Source: an uncultured Endomicrobiia bacterium (GTDB lineage Bacteria; Elusimicrobiota; Endomicrobiia; DTEH01). From it: DNA of 64,000 bases. The notes beneath the pieces were generated by a model. It had not been told where the DNA came from, ran no database searches, and saw only the letters and a program-made list of their open reading frames with translations. Of the stretch, positions 1 through 8,589 are shown one piece after another. The position numbers and the translations under genes were made by a program. Position 1 is the stretch's first letter. Each line of letters opens with the position of its first letter. Location: positions 26,124-90,123 of the forward strand of contig CALFVX010000012.1 in assembly GCA_937928765.1 (NCBI GenBank), in the 5' to 3' direction.

Positions 1-236
1 AAGAATTGGCATATAGAAATTTTAATAAAAAAAATCATTATATCTTTTTAAGGTTAATAACTATGTTACTTTTTCTTTTACCAGATAAGTTTTTATTTTT
101 GTCTTATTTAATGTTTCCATTATTTATAATTTTGAAAATTAAGTCTAAACATTTTTCTTTTGCTTCTTTTGGGCTAAATATTTTGTCAACATATTTTTTT
201 GGATTTTTAATTTTATACCTATCAAGAAAGATATAA
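1..236 (+). CDS. C-terminal fragment of a hydrophobic membrane protein (5' end outside window)
   Basis: The reading frame is open from the window edge to a stop at 234-236, so this is probably the end of a longer gene. A TTG at base 6 could be read as a start, but nothing upstream supports it. The roughly 76 visible residues contain about three hydrophobic stretches and end in a short basic tail. The family is not recognisable from this piece. The next gene, an ABC-2 type permease, starts 18 bases downstream on the same strand, so the two may be co-transcribed. Confidence 0.45.
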   Translation, partial: ELAYRNFNKKNHYIFLRLITMLLFLLPDKFLFLSYLMFPLFIILKIKSKHFSFASFGLNILSTYFFGFLILYLSRKI

Positions 237-254
237 AACTACATTTATGAAAAT

Positions 255-1025
255 ATGAAAACAATTTTTTCATTAGTGGTTTTTTCTATAAAAGAAAATA
301 TTAAAACGAAAATATATTTAATTCTTAGCATTTTCAGTATTTTGATGATCTTTGTATCACTTTTACTTACAGGTTTAAGTGGATTTGAACAACCACAGAG
401 AATTTTAGTAAATACAGGTATTGCAATGATAGAACTTTTTTGTTTAGTAGTTATATTGTTAAACTCAGCAGGATTATTATTACAAGATATCGATACAAAA
501 AGTATTTACCTTGCCTTATCTAAACCGATTTCCAGAGGGCAATATATATTAAGCAAATATTTAGGATTAATAAGTATAACACTATTTAATCTGATAATTA
601 TGTCTTTTATTCATATTATTTTTATCAAAATTTTAAAATGGTATATTGACAGCAGATATTTTTTAACTTTGTTTACAACATTTTTAAAAATAGGTTTGAT
701 AAGTTCTATATCATTATTTATGATAATTACAATGACTTCTCAAACAGGTGCTGTTGTAACATCTTTATTATTATGGATAGTAGGACATTTTACTTCAGAA
801 ATAAATTTTATAATAAATAAAATTACATCATCAATTTTACGAACAGTTTTTAAGATAATACTTTATATCATACCCAATTTTCAGTATTTTAATATAAAAG
901 ATTATTTTGATTCATATTATTTTGTGTCTAAGATAAATTTTAGTTTAGGAATTTTATACTGGTTTAGTTATAATTTTATGATGATTGTTCTTACAATATA
1001 TGTGTTTAAAAATAAAGATTTATGA
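255..1025 (+). CDS. ABC-2 type transporter permease
   Basis: This 256-residue integral membrane protein has about six hydrophobic segments. A short N-terminal cytoplasmic stretch is followed by a membrane segment at about residues 20-42. The soluble loop near residues 78-100 carries a 'LSKPISRGQYILSKYLG' type element, typical of ABC-2 permeases that work with a separate ATPase. The ATPase gene is not in the window and may lie upstream. The 3' end overlaps the next gene by 4 bases (ATGA), implying translational coupling with the TPR protein. The substrate is unknown. The family call is by pattern memory and is moderately secure. Confidence 0.65.
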   Translation: MKTIFSLVVFSIKENIKTKIYLILSIFSILMIFVSLLLTGLSGFEQPQRILVNTGIAMIELFCLVVILLNSAGLLLQDIDTKSIYLALSKPISRGQYILSKYLGLISITLFNLIIMSFIHIIFIKILKWYIDSRYFLTLFTTFLKIGLISSISLFMIITMTSQTGAVVTSLLLWIVGHFTSEINFIINKITSSILRTVFKIILYIIPNFQYFNIKDYFDSYYFVSKINFSLGILYWFSYNFMMIVLTIYVFKNKDL

Positions 1026-1840
1026 AAGAAAAAAGTATAGTTTTTATTATAATAATTTTGTTAATTTTTGTTATTGGTTTAAATTCTGTGTTAATAAAAT
1101 CTATTGTTAGCCCTTTTTCTAAAATTTATGAAACAAAAATTCTTATAGATAAATATTTTATACTTGATAGTGTAGGGATAATATTTGGTTTAAGAAAAGT
1201 TGTAAGTGATCTCGCATGGATACAGCTTTTGCAGTATTATGGTACGCAACCTGAAGAGCTTAAAGAAGAAGATAAAGGAATCTTACAAAATCAATATAAA
1301 GAATTTACTGATTCTACTAATTATCGTTATAAAAGTTTTAATCATTTTGAACACATTACAAAAATTAAACCAGGAAAATATAAGCATCTTTTAAAATATT
1401 TAAAACGAGTAGTTTTGTTAGACCCTTTGTATAGTTTTGTATATTTTTATGGTATAGGAAGCTTAGCATGGAACTTAGATCGTCCAGAAGAAGCTTTAGA
1501 TTTGGCAAATATAGGATTAAAAAATCTTGAGTTTCAAAAAGAACAAATTTCAAGTGATTATTGGGAGATTGTAAAATATCAACAAGCAATTTATTACAAA
1601 GTTGGTGGGAAATATAAAGAAATGTTAGATAAACTTGAAGAAATACTCCAAAGTGGTAAGCCACCTAATGTTGTAAAATCTATAATTGCTAATTTATATA
1701 AAAAATATGGGATGTATGAAAAAAGTCTAAAATTGTGGGAAGAATTGTTATTAAGTGGTGACCCGGAATATGTTGAACGTGCAAAAATACAAATTATACA
1801 AGTTAATAATCTAATTAAAGAGGGAAAAATTTATGAATAA
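1022..1840 (+). CDS. Membrane-anchored TPR-repeat protein
   Basis: This 272-residue protein has one N-terminal membrane anchor (about residues 5-27) followed by a soluble domain. From about residue 130 it shows helical hairpins of tetratricopeptide type, for example the 'RPEEALDLANIGLKNL' segment and a second 'YGMYEKSLKLWEELL' segment near residues 225-245. It is likely exposed on the periplasmic side and used for protein-protein contacts. It overlaps the upstream ABC-2 permease by 4 bases and the downstream accD by 8 bases. The tie to the permease is probably functional; the tie to accD may only be packing. The exact function is unknown. Confidence 0.6.
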   Translation: MKEKSIVFIIIILLIFVIGLNSVLIKSIVSPFSKIYETKILIDKYFILDSVGIIFGLRKVVSDLAWIQLLQYYGTQPEELKEEDKGILQNQYKEFTDSTNYRYKSFNHFEHITKIKPGKYKHLLKYLKRVVLLDPLYSFVYFYGIGSLAWNLDRPEEALDLANIGLKNLEFQKEQISSDYWEIVKYQQAIYYKVGGKYKEMLDKLEEILQSGKPPNVVKSIIANLYKKYGMYEKSLKLWEELLLSGDPEYVERAKIQIIQVNNLIKEGKIYE

Positions 1841-2657
1841 AATAGTACAAATACCAAAAGAAATTTTTGAACATTGCCCAGGATGCAATAAAATTTTGCT
1901 TAAAAAAGAATTACAAGATAATTTCAAAATTTGTCCTAAATGTGGTTACATTTTTAGATTATCATCTAAAGAAAGAATTGATCTTATTGTTGACAAAGGA
2001 AGTTTTAAAGAATTTGCTAAAAATTATACTCCACAAAATATACTTGGTTTTCCTGAATACGATCAAAAGATTAAATATTCTGAAAAAAAATCTCAATTGA
2101 AAGAAGCCTGTATAATTGGAATATGTAAAATAGATGGAATAAAAACTGTGTTGTGTTTGTTAGATTTTAACTATATGGGCGGAAGTATGGGTTCTGTTGT
2201 AGGAGAAAAAGTTGCTTTAAGTTTTGAAAAAGCAGAAAAGTTAAAACTACCAATAGTTATAGTATCTTCAAGTGGTGGTGCAAGAATGCAAGAAGGAGTA
2301 ATTTCGTTAATGCAGATGGCAAAGACTTCTTCTGCTTGTGCAAGATTTAAAAAAACAGGTTTACCTTATATTTCTGTATTAACAGATCCTACAACTGGCG
2401 GTGTTACTGCGTCGTTTGCTATGTTAGGTGATATTAATATTGCTGAAAGCAAAGCACTTATAGGATTTGCAGGACCAAGAGTTATTGAACAAACAATAAG
2501 ACAGAAACTTCCTGAAGGATTTCAATCAGCAGAATTTTTGCTTGAACACGGATTTGTAGATATTGTTGTGCAAAGAAAAGAGCTTAAAAATGTGTTAGCA
2601 AATGTTTTGAGATTATGTTTGAATAATAAGATTTCAAAAAAAGCAAAAAGAATATAA
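1833..2657 (+). CDS. accD: Acetyl-CoA carboxylase carboxyltransferase subunit beta
   Basis: This is the beta subunit of the carboxyltransferase that makes malonyl-CoA for fatty acid synthesis. The N-terminal zinc ribbon is intact, with cysteines at about 15, 18, 34 and 37 (CPGC...CPKC). It is followed by the crotonase-like carboxyltransferase domain with the SSSGGARMQEG and DPTTGGVTASFAMLGD signatures and the GFAGPRVIEQT segment. The length of 274 residues is slightly short but normal. The accA partner is not in the window. The start overlaps the preceding TPR gene by 8 bases and there is no strong Shine-Dalgarno sequence. Confidence 0.93.
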   Translation: MNKIVQIPKEIFEHCPGCNKILLKKELQDNFKICPKCGYIFRLSSKERIDLIVDKGSFKEFAKNYTPQNILGFPEYDQKIKYSEKKSQLKEACIIGICKIDGIKTVLCLLDFNYMGGSMGSVVGEKVALSFEKAEKLKLPIVIVSSSGGARMQEGVISLMQMAKTSSACARFKKTGLPYISVLTDPTTGGVTASFAMLGDINIAESKALIGFAGPRVIEQTIRQKLPEGFQSAEFLLEHGFVDIVVQRKELKNVLANVLRLCLNNKISKKAKRI

Positions 2658-2726
2658 TTTTTATTTTTTAAAATTTTAATAAAATATATTTAAAAATTTT
2701 TTACTAATTTCTAGGAGAGTTTTAGT

Positions 2727-3974
2727 ATGAAACAAAAAATAGTTTTAGCGTATTCTGGCGGTCTTGATACCTCGGTAATTCTTCACTGGTTAAAAAATAA
2801 TTATAACTCAGACATTATAGCTTGTATTGTAGATGTTGGACAAAATGAAGATTTTGAACTTATGAAAAATCGTGCGTTATCTGTAGGAGCTAAAAAAGTC
2901 TATGTTATAGATGCAAAAGAAGAGTTTGTAAATGAGTATATTTTTAAGATATTAAAAGCAAATGCTATTTATGAAGGTAAATATTTACTTGGAACTTCTA
3001 TAGCAAGACCTTTAATTGCAAAAAAAGTTGTAGAAGTTGCGAAAAAAGAAAATGCAAAAATTTTATCTCATGGAGCCACAGGAAAAGGTAATGACCAAGT
3101 AAGGTTTGAGTTAGCTTTCAAATGTTTGTATCCAGAAGCAAAAATTATTGCTCCATGGAGAATATGGGAAATAAAGTCTCGCGAAGATGAAATTAATTAT
3201 GCTAAAAAATATAAAATACCTGTTGCTGTAACAAAAGAAAAACCATATTCTTCAGATGCAAATTTGTGGCATATAAGTTATGAGGGCGGTATATTAGAAG
3301 ATTTGCAAAATGAACCACAAGATAGTATGTTTAATTTGACCGTATCAGCTAAGAATGCACCTGATGACTATGAAATTTTAGAAATTGAGTTTAATAAAGG
3401 TATACCTGTGAAAATTGTTTATAAAGAAGGTGAAATATTACTAAAAAAAGATGGATCCTCAAAATTGATAAAAACCTTAAACAAAATTGCAGGAAGAAAT
3501 GCTATAGGAAGAGTAGATATAGTAGAAGACCGTCTTGTAGGAATAAAATCTCGTGGTGTCTATGAAGCTCCAGCTGCTACAGTTTTATATTTTGCACATC
3601 GTGAATTAGAATATTTAGTTTTAGATCGCGAAACATTTCATTATAAAGAATACATTGCTTTAGAATATGCAAAGATAGTATATTATGGTGAATGGTTTAC
3701 AACAAAAAGGGAAGCCTTGGATAAATTTATTGATGAAACACAAAAATATGTATCAGGAAAAGTTAAACTTAAACTATACAAAGGAAACATTATTGTAGTT
3801 TCAAGAAGTTCTAAATATTCATTGTATGATGTTAATTTAGCATCTTTTGATAGAGAATCAAAAGGATTGTTAGAATATGACCAAAAAGATTCTGAAGGAT
3901 TCATAAATCTTTTTGGTCTTCAACACAAAGTTTCTTCTGTAGTTAAGAATAAAATTATTAAAAAAATAATATAG
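2727..3974 (+). CDS. argG: Argininosuccinate synthase
   Basis: This enzyme joins citrulline and aspartate with ATP in the penultimate step of arginine synthesis. The N-terminal ATP-pyrophosphatase P-loop AYSGGLDTS is at residues 8-16. The family segments SHGATGKGNDQVRFE and the C-terminal AAATVLYFAHRELE are clear. The length of 415 residues is normal. An AGGAGAG Shine-Dalgarno sequence at 2713-2719, 7 bases before ATG, supports the start. ArgF lies 15 kb downstream, so the arginine genes are scattered. argH is not seen. Confidence 0.95.
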   Translation: MKQKIVLAYSGGLDTSVILHWLKNNYNSDIIACIVDVGQNEDFELMKNRALSVGAKKVYVIDAKEEFVNEYIFKILKANAIYEGKYLLGTSIARPLIAKKVVEVAKKENAKILSHGATGKGNDQVRFELAFKCLYPEAKIIAPWRIWEIKSREDEINYAKKYKIPVAVTKEKPYSSDANLWHISYEGGILEDLQNEPQDSMFNLTVSAKNAPDDYEILEIEFNKGIPVKIVYKEGEILLKKDGSSKLIKTLNKIAGRNAIGRVDIVEDRLVGIKSRGVYEAPAATVLYFAHRELEYLVLDRETFHYKEYIALEYAKIVYYGEWFTTKREALDKFIDETQKYVSGKVKLKLYKGNIIVVSRSSKYSLYDVNLASFDRESKGLLEYDQKDSEGFINLFGLQHKVSSVVKNKIIKKII

Positions 3975-4019
3975 AATTATTTAAGCTATTAAAAAATAAA
4001 AAATTTTTTATTCTTTGAC

Positions 4020-4026
4020 AAGGAGG
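4020..4026 (+). promoter_or_regulatory. Strong Shine-Dalgarno sequence of trpB2
   Basis: AAGGAGG followed by T is essentially a full match to the anti-Shine-Dalgarno sequence, 12 bases before the ATG at 4039. Most genes in this window have no such motif, so this start should be translated unusually well. Confidence 0.7.
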
Positions 4027-4038
4027 TTTTTATCATAA

Positions 4039-5418
4039 ATGAATAAAAATAAAAAAATTTTGTTGTCAGAACAAGAAATCCCAAAAGAATGGTATAATAT
4101 CTTAGCTGATTTAGCAGAACAACTACCACCACCTATAAATCCTATAACACAAAAACCTGTTGAACCTAAAGATTTGTTAGCAATATTTCCGATGGGACTT
4201 ATTCAACAAGAAGTTTCTTCTCAAAGATGGATTCCTATACCTGATGAAGTTTTAAAAGTTTATAAAATTTGGCGTCCTACACCTTTGGTTCGTGCATATG
4301 AACTTGAAAAATATCTAAATACGCCTGCGAGAATTTATTACAAAAATGAAAGTGTATCACCAGCAGGAAGTCATAAACCTAACACTGCTGTTGCACAAGC
4401 GTATTATAATAAAATTGAAGGTGTAAAAAACTTAACTACAGAGACAGGAGCAGGACAATGGGGTTCTGCATTAGCGTTTGCATGCAACATTTTTGGTTTA
4501 AAATGTAAGATTTATATGGTAAAAGTTAGTTATGAACAAAAACCTTTTAGAAGATCACTTATGCATATTTGGGGTGCTGAAGTATATCCTTCCCCAACAA
4601 ATTTAACAGATGCAGGAAGAAAGGTTTTAGAAGAAAATCCTAACTCGCCAGGATCTTTAGGAATAGCAATATCTGAAGCGGTTGAAGATGCAGCAACTCA
4701 TCAAGATACAAAATATTCTTTAGGCAGTGTTTTAAATCATGTTTTACTTCATCAAACAATCGTAGGTCTTGAAACAAAAAAACAGCTAGATCTTATAGAT
4801 GAAAAACCAGATATATTGATAGGATGTGTTGGTGGAGGAAGTAATTTTGGTGGTTTCATATTACCGTTTGTTGATGATAAACTGAAAGGGAAAATAAATA
4901 CACAATTTCTTGCAGTAGAACCTACTGCGTGTCCTACATTAACTAAAGGATTGTATTTGTATGATTATGGTGATACTGTTGGGTTAACTCCACTATTAAA
5001 AATGTATACCTTAGGACATAAATTTATACCAGCAAAAATTCATGCCGGTGGTTTAAGATATCATGGTGACGCACCAATATTGTGTTATTTAGTTAACAAA
5101 AAAATAGTTGATGCAGTTGCATACCCACAAAAATCTGTATTTGAGGCAGCAACAATTTTTGCAAAAACAGAAGGTTTCTTACCTGCGCCTGAAACATCTC
5201 ATGCTATAAAGGCAGCAATTGATGAAGCGTTAAAATGTAAAGAAAAAAAAGAAGAAAAATGTATTGTTTTTAACTTTAGTGGTCATGGGCATTTTGACAT
5301 TACTGCATATGATAAATATTTTGAAGGAGAACTTGAAGACTTCGACCATCCAGAAGAAGAAATAGAACAAACATTAAAAGAAATTAAGAGTTTACCTGTT
5401 AACAAAAATATTTTATAA
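4039..5418 (+). CDS. trpB: Tryptophan synthase beta chain, TrpB2 type
   Basis: This PLP enzyme condenses indole and serine to tryptophan. The 459-residue length and the N-terminal extension with LPPPINP mark the TrpB2 branch, which is longer than TrpB1. The PLP lysine is in [11 protein letters not shown] (about residues 110-120). The phosphate-binding glycine loop is [11 protein letters not shown] and the substrate motif is [14 protein letters not shown]. No trpA or other trp gene is present nearby. TrpB2 proteins are often found away from trp operons and may act as indole-salvage enzymes (established for the family). The start is fixed by the strong Shine-Dalgarno sequence at 4020-4026. Confidence 0.92.
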   Translation: MNKNKKILLSEQEIPKEWYNILADLAEQLPPPINPITQKPVEPKDLLAIFPMGLIQQEVSSQRWIPIPDEVLKVYKIWRPTPLVRAYELEKYLNTPARIYYKNESVSPAGSHKPNTAVAQAYYNKIEGVKNLTTETGAGQWGSALAFACNIFGLKCKIYMVKVSYEQKPFRRSLMHIWGAEVYPSPTNLTDAGRKVLEENPNSPGSLGIAISEAVEDAATHQDTKYSLGSVLNHVLLHQTIVGLETKKQLDLIDEKPDILIGCVGGGSNFGGFILPFVDDKLKGKINTQFLAVEPTACPTLTKGLYLYDYGDTVGLTPLLKMYTLGHKFIPAKIHAGGLRYHGDAPILCYLVNKKIVDAVAYPQKSVFEAATIFAKTEGFLPAPETSHAIKAAIDEALKCKEKKEEKCIVFNFSGHGHFDITAYDKYFEGELEDFDHPEEEIEQTLKEIKSLPVNKNIL

Positions 5419-5558
5419 AAAATTTATATTTGATTTTTAAATTTACGAAATTTGTGAAATTGCTAGGTTGGTATTATTGTAAATAAAATCTTTGGATATA
5501 TTATTTTTGATCTTTAAGATATTCTAGTAGTGTAATAATTTAAAAATATCTAAGAAAT

Positions 5559-6092
5559 ATGAAAACAAAAATTTTACATAAAATAAATATAGAATATACT
5601 CAAGGTGATATAACAAAACAACCTGATATTGAAGCAATAGTTAACGCAGCAAATGCATATCTTAAACCAGGAGGTGGTGTTGCAGGAGCTATACATTGTG
5701 CTGCAGGAATTGAGCTTGAGAAAGAATGTGCAAAATATGCTCCAATAAAAGTTGGCCAAGCTGTGATAACCAAAGCATATAATTTACCTAACAAATATGT
5801 TATTCATTGTTTAGGCCCAAGATATAAAATAGATAAACCTGAAGAAAAACTTCTGGCAGATTGTTATATAAACTCACTTAAAATCGCTGAAGAGAATAAA
5901 ATTTTTTCAGTTGCATTTCCTTCTATTTCTACAGGTGCTTTTGGTTATCCTATAGAAGAAGCAACAAATGTTGTAATTGAAACAATAAAGATTTTAGCAC
6001 CAAAATTGAAATTTGTCAAAAAAATAAGATTTGTGCTTTTTAGTAGATATGATTTTGAGGTCTATAACAGAATAATTTCAGAAAAATTATGA
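5559..6092 (+). CDS. Macro-domain protein (ADP-ribose / O-acetyl-ADP-ribose hydrolase type)
   Basis: This single-domain macro protein has 177 residues. Visible signatures are the early GDIT, the IVNAANAYLKPGGGVAGAIH ligand loop and the late PSISTGAFGYP loop, which together bind ADP-ribose in MacroD/YmdB-type enzymes. It would remove ADP-ribose from proteins or nucleic acids, or hydrolyse O-acetyl-ADP-ribose; the substrate cannot be told from sequence. Its stop overlaps the fhs start by 4 bases (ATGA), so it is translationally coupled to formyl-tetrahydrofolate synthetase, which is an unusual partner. The gene follows a 140-base spacer that may hold the promoter for this unit; no clear promoter elements were seen there. 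Confidence 0.88.
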   Translation: MKTKILHKINIEYTQGDITKQPDIEAIVNAANAYLKPGGGVAGAIHCAAGIELEKECAKYAPIKVGQAVITKAYNLPNKYVIHCLGPRYKIDKPEEKLLADCYINSLKIAEENKIFSVAFPSISTGAFGYPIEEATNVVIETIKILAPKLKFVKKIRFVLFSRYDFEVYNRIISEKL

Positions 6093-7750
6093 ATATATTA
6101 CCTATTAAAAAAATTGCAAGAAGATATGGTATTTTAGATAAAGAATTAGAATTATATGGAGATTATAAAGCGAAAGTAAAGATTGAAATTCTTAAAAGAA
6201 TAAGTTCTGAAAAAAAGGGCAAATATATAGTTGTCTCAGCTATAACTCCTACAAATTTTGGTGAAGGTAAAACTACTACAACAATAGGACTTTCCTTAGC
6301 ATTAAATAGGTTAGCAAAAAAATCCTTTTGTTGCATAAGACAACCTTCTTTAGGACCTTTGTTTGGCATAAAAGGTGCATCAAGTGGTGGTAAAGCAAAA
6401 GTTATTCCTGAAGAAGATTTTAATATACATCTCACAGGCGATTTTTATGCTGTTTCGGTAGCACATAATTTGTGTATGTCATTTTTTATGAATGCAATTT
6501 ATAGAAGAAAAATTGAAGTTGATAAAGAATCAATTTTATGGAGATATATTTGGGATGTTTCTGACAGATTTCTAAGAAATGTTTTAATAGGTAATGAAAT
6601 AAAAGGTAATGATTTTTTCCCTTTGAAGACAGGTTTTGATATTTCCGCATCTTCTGAAATAATGTCGATTTTATCTTTTTGTTTATCTTTGTCAGATTTA
6701 AAAGAAAGATTAAGTAGAATAGTTTTAGGTTTTTCAAAAGATAAAAAACCAGTTACTGCAGAAGATATAAAAGTAGTAGGTGCAATGTTAGCTGTACTTA
6801 AAAATGCTATAAAACCAAATTTACTTCAATCATCTGAGAACACACCTGTTTTTATTCATACAGGACCTTTTGCTAATATTTCTCACGGAAATAGTTCTAT
6901 AATTGCAGATTTGATTTCATTACATTTATCTGACTATGTTATTACTGAAAGTGGTTTTGGCGCAGATTGTGGATTAGAAAAGTTTTTTAATATAAAATGT
7001 AGATATTCTAATCTTGTAGCTGACTGTGTAGTTTTAGTATGTACTACTAGAGCATTAAAAATACATTCTGGAAAAATTGATTTTCTTTATAATAAACCTT
7101 TACCTGAAGAGTTAACAAAAGAAAATTTACAACTTTTAGAAGAAGGGTTATGTAATTTAGAAAAACAAATTGAAAATGTTTTATTGTATGGTTTACCTGT
7201 AGTAGTGGCTATTAATAGATTTTCTACTGACACAGATAAGGAGTTAGCTCTCATTCAAAAAAAAGCAAAAGAATTTGGTGCTGAAGATGCTGTAGTTTCT
7301 GAAGTATGGCAAAAAGGTTCAAAAGGAGGCATAGATCTTGCAAAAGCTGTAATAAAAGCATCAAGCAAACCTAAAAATTTTAAATTTTTATATCCACTTG
7401 ATATGTCTATAAAAGAAAAAATCTATACAATAGCAACAAAAATTTATGGAGCAAAAGATATAGAATATTCATCCTTAGCAGAAGAAAAAATAAAACTATA
7501 CACAGAACTTGGTTGGGATAAACTACCAGTATGTATGGCAAAAACACATCTTTCTTTAAGCTGTAATTCTTTACTAAAAGGAAGGCCTAAAAATTTTGTT
7601 TTACCTATAAGAGATATACTTCCCTCAGTAGGTGCTGGATTTATTTATCCTTTATGTGGTGATATAATGACAATGCCAGGACTGCCTTCTTTACCTGTAG
7701 GTACTACTGTTGATGTTGACGAGAATGGTAGAGTTATAGGATTATTTTAA
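6089..7750 (+). CDS. fhs: Formate--tetrahydrofolate ligase (formyl-THF synthetase)
   Basis: This enzyme uses ATP to activate formate onto tetrahydrofolate, the entry step of the Wood-Ljungdahl methyl branch. The P-loop is seen as PTNFGEGKTTTT near residues 53-64. Further family signatures are RQPSLGPLFGIKGASSGG, NLTGDFYAV-like HLTGDFYAVSVAHN, TESGFGADCGLEKF and the C-terminal DIMTMPGLPSLP. The length of 553 residues is normal (about 555-560). It is coupled to the upstream macro-domain gene by a 4-base overlap. Downstream is a decayed gene, then the MetV/RnfC/MetF block, so the gene sits in a one-carbon neighbourhood. Confidence 0.96.
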   Translation: MNILPIKKIARRYGILDKELELYGDYKAKVKIEILKRISSEKKGKYIVVSAITPTNFGEGKTTTTIGLSLALNRLAKKSFCCIRQPSLGPLFGIKGASSGGKAKVIPEEDFNIHLTGDFYAVSVAHNLCMSFFMNAIYRRKIEVDKESILWRYIWDVSDRFLRNVLIGNEIKGNDFFPLKTGFDISASSEIMSILSFCLSLSDLKERLSRIVLGFSKDKKPVTAEDIKVVGAMLAVLKNAIKPNLLQSSENTPVFIHTGPFANISHGNSSIIADLISLHLSDYVITESGFGADCGLEKFFNIKCRYSNLVADCVVLVCTTRALKIHSGKIDFLYNKPLPEELTKENLQLLEEGLCNLEKQIENVLLYGLPVVVAINRFSTDTDKELALIQKKAKEFGAEDAVVSEVWQKGSKGGIDLAKAVIKASSKPKNFKFLYPLDMSIKEKIYTIATKIYGAKDIEYSSLAEEKIKLYTELGWDKLPVCMAKTHLSLSCNSLLKGRPKNFVLPIRDILPSVGAGFIYPLCGDIMTMPGLPSLPVGTTVDVDENGRVIGLF

Positions 7751-7920
7751 TTTTTTATATAAATAAGTTTTTAGAAATATAGTTAATTATTTTCAAAAAT
7801 ATCAAATAGATAAAATAACACATTTGAACTTCAATAATTATTTTATATTTATGAACTATCTTTAAAATTCTCCAATAACTAAAATATATATTGCTAAAGA
7901 AAAAAGTTATAATGTATATA

Positions 7921-8584
7921 ATGCAAAGTAAAAAAATATTATCTTACCTTTAAATTTTATATTATTTACTATATTTATTTTTGCAAATGGTTTTGGATAT
8001 ATTAAAAATTTAAATAATAAATTTCAATTAGATATTAATATTTCAGGATGTACTTTTTAAGCGAAATTCGCATTTCTTATTATAATGACACAAATGGCAA
8101 TTTAGGATATGAAAAATTAGAGGCATAAAAAATTTTTCAAAATAAAAATTTAAATATTTTTGGTTTTAATTTATAGTAGTTATTTATTTTGTGAAAACAA
8201 ATTAGTTATAGGTTTTGACTGGTATTATTTTAGTATAAAATACAACTTCTTAAATAAATTATCTTCTCTGAGATTAGATTTGCTACTGCTGAAGTAATAA
8301 ATTTTTATTCTTTAGAGTTTATTTGAGAATTTTATTTTATCAAAAAAGTAATTTTAAAAAATATTATAAATATACACTTAAAATCTTTCACTGTTAATAA
8401 AAAATTAAGTTTTTTTGCACTAATATAAATTATAATTATACAAAGACAATTTTTTTTAATATACTACTAAAAGTTGATTTTTTCCCCTAAATATGATAAA
8501 ACAAAATTTAATCTTTTAGTATTAAATATGACTAAAATTATTTCTTTATTTAGTTGCTTCTTTTTTAAAACTAATCTTTTATAA
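7921..8584 (+). pseudogene. Decayed gene for a secreted, possibly outer-membrane beta-barrel protein
   Basis: The 839-base gap after fhs has no intact gene, but a coding-like sequence can be followed through changes of frame. An ATG at 7921 starts a basic signal-peptide-like N terminus (MQSKKILSYL). It continues after a shift at about 7950 as a hydrophobic stretch ending FANGFGY (frame to the stop at 8058). Then come 8048-8125 (SEIRISYYNDTNGNLGYEKLEA), 8175-8294 (CENKLVIGFDWYYFSIKYN), 8279-8425 (FATAEVINFYSLEF, with an internal stop at 8324) and 8471-8584. The alternating aromatic/polar strands suggest a beta-barrel (inference). At least four indels or stops separate the pieces. It could also be a run of sequencing errors, but adjacent genes are clean. 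Confidence 0.6.
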
Positions 8585-8589
8585 ATTTT

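Noticed and set aside
3996..4013. Perfect A/T inverted repeat after argG that could be read as a terminator hairpin
   Set aside because: The stem has no G or C and such palindromes occur by chance everywhere in DNA this AT-rich. There is no GC stem followed by a T run.
8268..8273. CTGAGA, a core motif of TPP riboswitches
   Set aside because: None of the other conserved riboswitch parts is present, and the bases belong to the decayed gene.
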